Shown here piece after piece: positions 8,465-15,777 of a stretch of 62,550 nucleotides of DNA. Position 1 is the first letter of the stretch. Every line of letters starts with the position of its first letter. Below the pieces are notes generated by a model, which was not told the DNA's origin, did not search any database, and worked only from the letters and a program-made list of their open reading frames with translations. Made by a program: the position numbers and the translations under genes. Source of the DNA: CAZPDM01 sp964585305 (lineage in GTDB: Bacteria > Planctomycetota > Uabimicrobiia > Uabimicrobiales > JABWCH01). The stretch is from contig CAZPDM010000016.1 in the NCBI GenBank assembly GCA_964585305.1, positions 1-62,550 on the forward strand. The letters are read 5' to 3'.

Positions 8465-9496
8465 TTATTCTGTTTCACGAAGTACTAAACTTACGAATTT
8501 TCCTGAAACAGCACTCAAATCTTCTCGTAATTCACTTCTTCCTCTTAAGCCATTAAAAACTGCGCTTACTTCATACTCTCCAGGGGGAACATTATGAAAA
8601 ATAATTTCTCCATTTTCATCTGTCTGTCCATCTTGGCTAGCTCCAGTATTTCTATTAGAAAGAGTAACTTGAGCATTAAGTTGTGGGGACCAACTTATAT
8701 CGATTACTGTAACAGAGATTTCTGCACCTTTTTGAGAAGAAGAAATATCTGTTTTCTTGAACTCCATATCTATTTGTGCCACTTGATTTTCTAAAATAAA
8801 TACCTCTAAGCCTTCTAGAGATGGATAACCTTCGAGATGTGCTTTAAATTGATAAATTCCAGGGTAAAGACCTTTGATTTCATAAATTCCATTAGTTATT
8901 TTAGCCTTGTGGATCATAGGTGCTTGTCGATCTAAGTGCTCTCCTTCTAATTCCAATACTCCGCTTGCTAGAAGTGTTTTATTTTCAACATAAACTTTTC
9001 CCTTTAATGTTCCTTGTGTAGATATGTTGTTTGGTGTAGAAAGTGGAGGATTTAGATTTGGTTTTTTAGGAGAAGGATTTGGCTTAGTTGTTGTTGTAAT
9101 TTCAATAGGTTTTTTGCCAGGATGAGATCCATAATAAATGATTTGTAAATCTATGTAATTTGTTTTAGGCTGGATTTCTATTCCAGGCATAATAATTTTT
9201 TCTTTATCCAAGATAGTTACTAAATAATATATTCCATTTGTTGGTTTAGGGATGGAAAATTTTCCTAGTTTATTAGAAATACATGTATATAGGCAATCGC
9301 TTTTTTCTGGATTTTCAGAGTATAACATAAATGGAATTCCAGAAATTGGTTGGTTTGCCAGATCTAAAATTGCTCCTTGGATAGAGTTATCAGTTAAGGG
9401 TGGGATTTTCTTTTTTTCTAAAACTAGGAAAGTTATTGCAACTAGTCCAATAATTAAAGCAAATATTAAGAAAATTGTTCTTGGACGAAAATCCAT
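8465..9496 (-). CDS. Membrane-anchored protein with carboxypeptidase-regulatory-like domains
   Basis: 343 residues. One N-terminal membrane helix (TIFLIFALIIGLVAITFLVL) acts as an uncleaved anchor. Three Ig-like beta-sandwich modules of the carboxypeptidase regulatory-like (CarboxypepD_reg) type follow: 'GAILDLANQPISGIPF', 'GKVYVENKTLLASGVL', and a last copy with the diagnostic 'TDENGEIIFHNVPPGEYEV'. A Pro/Thr/Lys-rich linker separates the first two. Such modules are structural or adhesive and carry no catalytic function. It lies upstream of the FHA-ATPase gene on the same strand, but that gene has its own promoter. The topology places the modules in the periplasm. Confidence 0.75.
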   Translation of the reverse strand: MDFRPRTIFLIFALIIGLVAITFLVLEKKKIPPLTDNSIQGAILDLANQPISGIPFMLYSENPEKSDCLYTCISNKLGKFSIPKPTNGIYYLVTILDKEKIIMPGIEIQPKTNYIDLQIIYYGSHPGKKPIEITTTTKPNPSPKKPNLNPPLSTPNNISTQGTLKGKVYVENKTLLASGVLELEGEHLDRQAPMIHKAKITNGIYEIKGLYPGIYQFKAHLEGYPSLEGLEVFILENQVAQIDMEFKKTDISSSQKGAEISVTVIDISWSPQLNAQVTLSNRNTGASQDGQTDENGEIIFHNVPPGEYEVSAVFNGLRGRSELREDLSAVSGKFVSLVLRETE

Positions 9497-9519
9497 ACAT
9501 CACCATTATTTCTTTATAA

Positions 9520-9578
9520 AAAATTATCCCCAGAAGACTTGCCCATAACATAAATATAGGAAGCACTACTGGGGAAAA
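9520..9578 (-). terminator. Probable terminator of the rplM-rpsI operon
   Basis: On the minus strand, TCCCCAG and CTGGGGA arms enclose a loop with inner pairing, then TAATTTTTT follows. The long loop makes it less certain than the other terminators here. Confidence 0.55.
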
Positions 9579-9582
9579 ATTT

Positions 9583-9993
9583 TTAACGTTTGGAAAATTG
9601 GAAACTGGCGCGGGCTTTGCGTTTGCCGTATTTTTTACGTTCTTTCATGCGGCTATCACGAGTAAGATAACCATGAGCACGTAATTTTTCTTCTAAACCG
9701 CCGCCAATTTCACAAAGGGCACGAGCAATACCCAATAAAACTGCACCAGCTTGGGAATGGCTTCCACCACCTTGTGCGTTAGCAAAAATATCATATTTAC
9801 CAAGAGTGTTGGTTGCTGTTAAAGGAGAAAGTACCAGTTGGCGATGTGCTAATACAGGGAAATAGGATTCTACATCTCTACCATTGATGATTATTTTCCC
9901 ATTTTGAGCTGCTTTACAAACACGAACGCGTGCGACAGAAGTTTTTCTACGACCGGTACCCCATACAAATTCAGACTTTTCTGTTTCGCTCAT
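9583..9993 (-). CDS. rpsI: 30S ribosomal protein S9
   Basis: 136 residues, close to the usual 130. The conserved N-terminal 'GTGRRKTSVARVRV', the central 'GGGSHSQAGAVLLGIARAL' and the highly basic C-terminal tail ending 'FQFSKR' that reaches the decoding-site tRNA are all present. It lies 27 bases downstream of rplM in the standard bacterial order and is co-transcribed with it. Start: ATG with an AAAGG-like ribosome site. No oddities seen. Confidence 0.98.
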   Translation of the reverse strand: MSETEKSEFVWGTGRRKTSVARVRVCKAAQNGKIIINGRDVESYFPVLAHRQLVLSPLTATNTLGKYDIFANAQGGGSHSQAGAVLLGIARALCEIGGGLEEKLRAHGYLTRDSRMKERKKYGKRKARASFQFSKR

Positions 9994-10020
9994 TACAAAT
10001 TTGCCTTTCTAAATTTGGTC

Positions 10021-10461
10021 TTAACTAGGATTTTGCCATACTTTGGGGCATTGCGCCGCATGAGGATGGTCTGGGCCGACATAAACTTTAAGTTTCTTCA
10101 GCATTTGACGGCCTAAGCGGTTTTTAGGTAACATGCGACGAACGGCCAAAAGAAGAGGTTCTTCTGGGTGTTTTTTTTGCAATTCTGCAAAAGTGTTTTG
10201 GCGAAGACCACCAGGATAGCCAGTCCAGTGAAAATAAACTTTTCTTTGTCGTTTGGTGCCAGTAACTTTAACTTTTTCGACGTTTGTAACGATTACAAAA
10301 TCTCCAGTATCTAGGAATGGGGTATATTGTGGCCGATGTTTTCCCATTAAAATAGTGGCAATTGTTACCGCCATTCTTCCTAGAACTTGATTTTGGGCAT
10401 CAATAACGTACCATTGCTTTTTCATGTCGTGAGGAGCAATGTAGCTTCTTTGGAGTTGCAT
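10021..10461 (-). CDS. rplM: 50S ribosomal protein L13
   Basis: 146 residues, the normal length. It carries the L13 signature regions: 'WYVIDAQNQVLGRMA', 'MGKHRPQYTPFLDTGDFV', 'YFHWTGYPGG' and 'MLPKNRLGRQMLKKLKVY'. L13 binds 23S rRNA early in large-subunit assembly. First gene of the rplM-rpsI operon, with a promoter about 160 bases upstream and therefore a long leader. An L13-type autoregulatory leader is possible but not demonstrated. Confidence 0.98.
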   Translation of the reverse strand: MQLQRSYIAPHDMKKQWYVIDAQNQVLGRMAVTIATILMGKHRPQYTPFLDTGDFVIVTNVEKVKVTGTKRQRKVYFHWTGYPGGLRQNTFAELQKKHPEEPLLLAVRRMLPKNRLGRQMLKKLKVYVGPDHPHAAQCPKVWQNPS

Positions 10462-10616
10462 TTACAGTCCTTCCGAATCAAACAATATATCTTGCTCCAG
10501 TCCAAAGACTTGAGAGATTTTGCAGGTGAGACTTTTTTGTCTCTGATAAAAATTTTAATGCTACTTTAAGCATAGTGATAAATACTTTTTTTAAGCCAAA
10601 AGGCTATACGAGAGAA

Positions 10617-10645
10617 ATGTTAGCAAAAAATGCTAATTAAGTCAA
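10617..10645 (-). promoter_or_regulatory. Sigma-70 promoter of rplM-rpsI
   Basis: Minus strand TTGACT (10640-10645), 17-base spacer, TAACAT (10617-10622). It leaves a leader of roughly 150 bases before the rplM ATG. The leader contains a small GAGAC/GTCTC hairpin near 10527-10542. Confidence 0.65.
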
Positions 10646-10680
10646 GCAAAAATTATATAAAATATTTTTAATTCTTTTAA

Positions 10681-10709
10681 GATGTTCCTATATTTTGTAT
10701 AGGAACATT
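10681..10709 (-). terminator. Hairpin at the end of the repeat-protein gene
   Basis: An inverted repeat of about 11 bp (ATGTTCCTATA with TATAGGAACAT) immediately follows the stop of the minus-strand gene. A T tract is weak on either strand, so termination is likely but not certain. Confidence 0.55.
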
Positions 10710-10714
10710 ATCTA

Positions 10715-12839
10715 TTAGAACCAACGATAGCGTTTTTTTTCAATGTTTTTGTTTTTATTTGAAGATGAAATGTCACGGTCAGTTTCTATTTTTTTTCTCC
10801 GACGGTTTCTTTGAAAATCATCTGAATTACGTGGTTTGTTGTTTTGCATTGTTTTGATAAGACTATCCATCGTCATCCAGTTTGCTTCATCTTCTTCTGT
10901 TACTTCAGTTTCTTCGTTCCAAGTTTCTTTAGGTTCTTCTGAAATTAATTTTTCTTCAGACTCTACTTCTTCTTGAATTTCCTCAATTTTAGTAAGAGGA
11001 GTTTCTTCTTTAGGTTTAGGTGATTCTTTAGAAGGAATTTCCTTTACTTTAGAGGAATGTTCCTCTTTGGGAGATGAAGAAATATTGGAAGTATAGGGAA
11101 TATAGGGAATGTGATCTTCTTTAGCACGTTCTGATTTAGGTGTATAACGTTCTTCTTTTTGCCGATCGTTGCGATAGCGATCTTCTCTAGGGTAACGTTC
11201 ATGTTTGGAATAACGTTCATAAGGTTTTGGTCGTTCATCTTTGATAACAGGTTTCTCATCTTTAATGATAGGCTTGTCATCTTTGGAAATGATTTTTTCG
11301 TCAATTATTGGAGTCTGAACAGTTGGTTTAACATCCTTAACTACAGAAGTTTCTTCTTTTATTGTAGAAGTCTCATTTCGTGTGGATGTTTGTGGCATTT
11401 TTTGAGGTTCAGCAGGATTTTCTTTAATTGGTAAAGTTTCTTCAAAAAGTCCTTTTGTAAAATCTCTCATTTCACGATCCCAAGATGCTGCATCAAGATT
11501 ATTTGATGATGGTTCGTTTGCAGTAGTTTTTGGGGTAGGTAGTGTTAAAGCTGGTTTAGTTTTGGTGTCTGGTATTACTTGAGGAATTTCTTCAGGTACT
11601 GGGCTGATTCCACACCAAAAATCTAAAGCTGCTGTCCCATTATTGATGCTTTTTTCTGATGGGGTGGTAGTAGTTTGGGTGGGAATTTCTTGTGTTTTAG
11701 GAATTGTATTGGTATTGATTTGAGGAGAATCTTTGGTAATTTGAGAAACTTCTTTATTGATTTGAGGAGAATCTTTGGTAATTTGAGAAACTTCTTTATT
11801 GACTTGAGGAGTGTTTTTGATAATTTGAGAAACTTCTTTATTGACTTGAGGAGTATCTTTAGTAATTTGAGAAACTTCTTTATTGACTTGAGGAGTATCT
11901 TTAGTAATTTGAGAAACNNNNNNNNNNNNNNNNNNNNNNNNNNNNNNNNNNNNNNNNNNNNNNNNNNNNNNNNNNNNNNNNNNNNNNNNNNNNNNNNNNN
12001 NNNNNNNNNNNNNNNNNTTCTTTATTGATTTGAGGAGTATCTTTAGTAATTTGAGAAATAGGTTTGCTTATTTGAGTATCTTTTGTTTGAATTTGAGTTT
12101 CTTTTACTGTTGAAGAGAGAGGAACTTCTTTCGGAGTTAAGGGTTCTCGAGCTGTTTGAGATTCTCTAGATATTTGCGAACGATTGTTGGAAATTGGGCG
12201 TTTGTTAGGGGTATAATAACGGTGTGATTCTGTAGTTTCTCGAAGAGGAATTTTTTCGCTTCTTGGTTTAGAATTAAATGCTGGAGTTTCTCTTTTTAGA
12301 TTTATTGGAGTGCTAGGCACAGAAATTGTACTTGCGGGTGCTACTTCAATTGGTGTCGGAATTGTATTAACTACAGGAGTTGGGATTGTAGGTTCTGGTG
12401 TTATTATAGGTTCTTTTGCTGAGGAAATTGTAGTTGCTAGGATTGGTGTGGTTGGCTCAGAGATTGTATTAACAACAGTAACCTTAGCTTCTAGTGATTC
12501 TTTCTTTGTTTCTACTGGCAATGTTTCTGGAAGTTGTTGAATGCTTTCAGAAAATTTGCTGAGCAGACTTTTATATTCTGATTCATAAAAAAAGGATATT
12601 TGGCGTAATACTTCATCAGGGATATTGTTATTTGCAATTGAGGTTTTTGTTGGCTTTAAAGGCAATTTAACGCCAGTTGCATCCTCAGTTTGTTTTGTTT
12701 CTTGTGATTGAGGAATAATTGGAGGTTGTACTTCTAATAAAGGGGGATAAGTTTCAATATTGTTTGTAGATGTTTTGGAATTGGCAGATGGTTGGGAATC
12801 ATCGCGCCATTTTTTTACAATTTGGGAAAATTGCATCAT
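10715..12839 (-). CDS. Long disordered protein with 14-residue tandem repeats (contains assembly gap)
   Basis: Starts at ATG 12839 after GAGGAAAA and ends at 10715. The frame is continuous on both sides of the N gap (11918-12017) if the gap is a multiple of three. No globular domain is recognised. The N-terminal third is Pro/Thr/Ile-rich. The middle holds tandem copies of the unit VSQITKDTPQVNKE (one before the gap, five after, the last degenerate). The C-terminal part is Glu/Lys/Ser-rich with an Arg/Tyr-rich stretch and ends in a strongly basic tail 'KKRYRWF'. There is no signal peptide or membrane helix, so it should be cytoplasmic. It lies just downstream of the ExeA-like ATPase gene and may work with it. 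The ATG at 11470 is internal and not a separate gene. Confidence 0.7.
11715..12060 (-). repeat. 42-bp tandem repeat array, collapsed at an assembly gap
   Basis: Units of 42 bp encode 14 residues (VSQITKDTPQVNKE and close variants). The Ns fall exactly on a unit boundary on both sides. The visible units differ by a few bases, most of them conservative. Copy number is unresolved. Confidence 0.9.
11918..12017. other. Assembly gap inside the tandem repeat
   Basis: 100 Ns, a placeholder. The frame requires a multiple of three, and the repeat phase suggests a multiple of 42. Confidence 0.9.
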
Positions 12840-12872
12840 TTTTCCTCACCAAATTATGGTAGGAAAATGTTT

Positions 12873-12901
12873 TTCTTCTTTGATTTTCCAATCAAAGATT
12901 G
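12873..12901 (-). terminator. Possible terminator between the ATPase and repeat-protein genes
   Basis: Stem TCTTTGATT / AATCAAAGA with a short loop, preceded by a T-rich and followed by an A-rich run. The minus-strand T tract is imperfect. It could attenuate transcription from the ATPase gene into the repeat protein. Confidence 0.45.
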
Positions 12902-12941
12902 AGAAAAATATTTTCCATCAAAATAAGTAGCTGAACAATTG

Positions 12942-13790
12942 CTATGTTCTGCTAGGATGGGTAATATGTAGATGATTATGTGAAATTCCTTGGATGTCTT
13001 CGATCGCTTTATGGACAATAGTTTGATCGATCATAACCGCATTTTCTCCATACCCAATCAACAAAGCAATATCGCAAAGATTGTTAATTTTACGAGGTAC
13101 TCCCTGAGAATATGAGAAAATTTCTTTTATCGCATCAAGTGTAAATAGCTCTCGGCCTGCACCAGCTTGGGCCAAGCGGAAACTTAGGTATTGTCCGGTT
13201 TCTCGAAGGTTTAGAGCATTGATACGATATTGTAAAGCGGTTCGTTCTTTTAAAAATGGATATTTAGCGATAACAGTTAGCAATTCTGGTTGTCCATTAA
13301 GAATAATGGAAAATAAAAATCTTCCATCTTGCTCTAGATTAAGCAAAAGGCAAATTTCTTCCCAAGTTTTTTTACTTTGGATAAGATGTGCATCATCTAC
13401 AATAAGAATGCACTGTTTGCCGCGATTGTTTGTTTCCATTGCTAAATGTTTTAAGTCGCGTAATAGTTCTACTTTGGATTTTCCCTCGTAAGATAATCCA
13501 AATTCATATAATGTTTGTTGTAAAAATTCAATAGGTTCTAGGTCTGGATTACTGATAAAAGCTACCTGATAACCTTGCCCTAGCATATCTTGAGTGAAAA
13601 TTTTAGTAACAAAACTTTTTCCGCATCCACTTTCACCAGTTAACAACAATAACCCTTTAGATTGGGTAATATTATATAGAAGCCTTAAATTTGCTTCTTC
13701 ATAATCTTTTCCATAAAAGAAAAAATTGCGGTCTGTAATATTGCGAAATGGATTGGTGGTGAGATTCCAGTAGGATTCGTACATAACCAA
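12942..13790 (-). CDS. ExeA/GspA-like AAA ATPase
   Basis: 282 residues. The N-terminal 'YWNLTTNPFRNITDRNFF' is the entry motif of the ExeA/GspA/MshM family, followed by Walker A 'GESGCGKS' (about residue 52) and Walker B 'ILIVDDAHL' (about residue 128). The C-terminal winged region contains 'GVPRKINNLCDIAL', the family sensor-2 Arg. ExeA-type ATPases help place secretion or pilus complexes in the cell wall; other members act in transposition, but no transposase is nearby. This one lacks the peptidoglycan-binding domain of full ExeA. Start: TTG at 13790 is 8 bases from AAAGG; the ATG at 13784 is the alternative. It sits between the CoA transferase and the repeat-protein gene, all on the same strand. 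Confidence 0.85.
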   Translation of the reverse strand: MVMYESYWNLTTNPFRNITDRNFFFYGKDYEEANLRLLYNITQSKGLLLLTGESGCGKSFVTKIFTQDMLGQGYQVAFISNPDLEPIEFLQQTLYEFGLSYEGKSKVELLRDLKHLAMETNNRGKQCILIVDDAHLIQSKKTWEEICLLLNLEQDGRFLFSIILNGQPELLTVIAKYPFLKERTALQYRINALNLRETGQYLSFRLAQAGAGRELFTLDAIKEIFSYSQGVPRKINNLCDIALLIGYGENAVMIDQTIVHKAIEDIQGISHNHLHITHPSRT

Positions 13791-13832
13791 TACCGGTACC
13801 TTTCTCTTTTTGGTAATGGCTTGCGTTAGAAA

Positions 13833-15293
13833 TTATTTTAAAACGCGTCGCAGCCAGTATCGAAGTGATAGACGCTTCTTTATGCTGCTTAATAATCCGA
13901 TGCCTTTATAAATTGCTTTTTGAGATAAAGATTCGAAACCTTTTGAGGATTGCCAAAGCTGAACTTTTTTAGCAGATTCTACTAATTCATTGCAAAGTTG
14001 TGGATGGGCAATAGAAATTAGTGCATGTGTACGTTCTATTTTGCTCAGATGCAGTAATTCTGCAATACCGTATTCAGTTACAACAATATCTGTGAAAAAT
14101 CGTGGAACTGTAACCGCAGCACCAGGAGGAAGACTAGGAAGAATATTACTTTTTAATTCCCCATTGACTTCTGCCGCGGATTTTAAGCAAAGTACAGAAC
14201 GACCACCTGCAAGGTAGGCACCCTGAACAAACTCAAATTGTCCGCCTGGTCCGCTGTATTGTCGGTACCCAATAGATTCTGAACAAATTTGACCAGTGAA
14301 ATCGGTCATCAATGCAGCATTGATGCTAATAAAATTTTTACATTTTGCAACAACTAGAGGATGATTGATTTCGTCAATTGGTAAAACCCAGAGTTTAGGA
14401 TTATGATCGATCCAATCGTATAAGCGATTTGTTCCTATGACAAAAGCACAAGTACTTACGCCAGTCCGATGGCCTTTTTGTTGGTTAGTGATAACACCAG
14501 CTTCTGCAAGATCAACAACCCAATCTGAGATCATTTCAGTATGAACTCCCAAATCTTTTCGATCGGTGATTTGAGTTGCAATATAATTTGGAATTCCACC
14601 AATACCAATTTGTAAAGTACAACCATCTTTAATATATTTGCTTGCGAATTCAGCTATTTTTTTTTCTTTTTCATTAGGTTGTATAAGTGGTAATTCAAAC
14701 AGTGGTTCGTGGTTTTCATAAACGTAAGTAAGTTCAGAAAGATGGATTTTATGATCGCCAAGATTAGGATCACCCATAACCCAGGGAGTATAGCAATTGA
14801 TTTCAAAAATAACTTTTTTGCTAGGGTCTTTGAGTGCCTTTCTTAAATATGGTTCATCCGCAGCACTGTTTAATCCTATATTAACATAACCTTCGGCATC
14901 TGGAACTGTAGCACTATGAATGCAATATTCGGGGTCGTATGCAGTAATACAACGATCTATTTGAGTGTATTGTTTTGGTATATATTCTACAGTTTTATGC
15001 ACAACATCTTGGAGCATCCGTTCAATAGGACCATAATAAAAAGTGCGATATGTAGTATTGGGAAAACTGAGAAATTGATATGGTTCTAGGAAAAAAGCAG
15101 AAAAACAATCAATTTTTTGAAAATCGTTTCTTTTTCCCAATGCACGCAAAAAAGCACGAGGCTGTGCGCCTAAAAAAGATGAGCCGAATGAAAAAACTGC
15201 AGGAAGCTGAGCAACAATTTCATCAACTGAACGACACTTTTCCTGCCAGATTTTTTGAATATGAGCGGGATAATCTTTTATGGAAAATGGCAT
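13833..15293 (-). CDS. Acetyl-CoA hydrolase / CoA-transferase family (Cat1/4-hydroxybutyrate CoA transferase-like)
   Basis: 486 residues, in the range of the family. It has the C-terminal-half CoA loop 'GIGGIPNYIA', the Glu of 'HTEMISDW' that forms the glutamyl-CoA thioester in class I transferases, and the family tail 'VVTEYGIAEL'. The reaction moves CoA between an acyl-CoA and a free acid such as acetate, succinate or 4-hydroxybutyrate; the actual pair is not readable. It points to fermentation or acetate handling. The ATG at 15293 has no well-spaced Shine-Dalgarno sequence. A perfect AGGAGG lies 6 bases before an in-frame ATT at 15323, which would add 10 residues and may be the real start. 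Confidence 0.9.
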   Translation of the reverse strand: MPFSIKDYPAHIQKIWQEKCRSVDEIVAQLPAVFSFGSSFLGAQPRAFLRALGKRNDFQKIDCFSAFFLEPYQFLSFPNTTYRTFYYGPIERMLQDVVHKTVEYIPKQYTQIDRCITAYDPEYCIHSATVPDAEGYVNIGLNSAADEPYLRKALKDPSKKVIFEINCYTPWVMGDPNLGDHKIHLSELTYVYENHEPLFELPLIQPNEKEKKIAEFASKYIKDGCTLQIGIGGIPNYIATQITDRKDLGVHTEMISDWVVDLAEAGVITNQQKGHRTGVSTCAFVIGTNRLYDWIDHNPKLWVLPIDEINHPLVVAKCKNFISINAALMTDFTGQICSESIGYRQYSGPGGQFEFVQGAYLAGGRSVLCLKSAAEVNGELKSNILPSLPPGAAVTVPRFFTDIVVTEYGIAELLHLSKIERTHALISIAHPQLCNELVESAKKVQLWQSSKGFESLSQKAIYKGIGLLSSIKKRLSLRYWLRRVLK

Positions 15294-15329
15294 TCCCCGC
15301 TTAGGATAGATCGAAGTGCTAATGTTTGG

Positions 15330-15335
15330 CCTCCT
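15330..15335 (-). promoter_or_regulatory. Perfect AGGAGG ribosome site before an in-frame ATT codon
   Basis: AGGAGG on the minus strand, 6 bases before ATT at 15321-15323, in frame with the CoA transferase. No other start codon fits this spacing. It suggests initiation at ATT or an annotation puzzle. Confidence 0.5.
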
Positions 15336-15456
15336 GAATAATGCTAATTCATGCTAAAAAAAGAAAAACTTAACAAAAATTTCTATAAGAAAATATTCTT
15401 ATTCTTTTTTGGTGGAAAAAGATAGGGATATTTTCTATCAAAAAATTTTGATAAAA

Positions 15457-15553
15457 TGGCGGGAGTACATGGGAATTGAACCCACCAAGGACGTATTACG
15501 GCCCTTCATACTGGGTTGAAGCCAGCGAGATCCACCAGGACCCTTCTACTCCC
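15457..15553 (-). tRNA. selC: Selenocysteine tRNA, anticodon UCA
   Basis: On the minus strand a 97-base cloverleaf (encoded CCA included) begins GGGAGUAG and ends GUACUCCCGCCA. The anticodon arm is GCUGG-CUUCAAC-CCAGU, with UCA at the three anticodon positions. The D stem is 6 bp with a 4-base loop, the variable arm is long (6-bp stem) and the T arm is GUGGG-UUCAAUU-CCCAU. The long acceptor/T stack (about 8+5, one G-G at the inner acceptor position) and 6-bp D stem are diagnostic of bacterial tRNA-Sec rather than a UGA suppressor tRNA-Ser. SelA, SelB and SelD are not in the window. The organism therefore should read UGA as selenocysteine in some genes. Confidence 0.93.
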
Positions 15554-15586
15554 AATTTGTACTTGCATTTTTTTATAAAAAAAGTT

Positions 15587-15592
15587 ATTATA
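15587..15592 (-). promoter_or_regulatory. Candidate -10 box for selC
   Basis: TATAAT on the minus strand, about 34 bases upstream of the mature tRNA. The matching -35 region is poor. The rest of 15554-15777 shows no gene. Confidence 0.35.
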
Positions 15593-15777
15593 ATAATAAA
15601 TGAAGTTAAAATACAGTTGCTAGCAAGCATTTTAGGCAATACAGAAGAAAGTGTCAAGAAAAAAATACAAAAAATTTTTCTTAGTACATAACACACATAT
15701 AACAAATGAGTTGTAACAAAATACATCACTATCTCAATTTCTCTTAAAGAAAGAACTTTTAAAAAAAAGGGGAATTT

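Noticed and set aside
11675..12028. Plus-strand Leu/Asn-rich frame across the repeats
   Set aside because: It is the antisense image of the tandem repeat in the minus-strand gene.
11715..12060. CRISPR array
   Set aside because: The units are contiguous 42-bp coding repeats without spacers and translate into a regular 14-residue unit.
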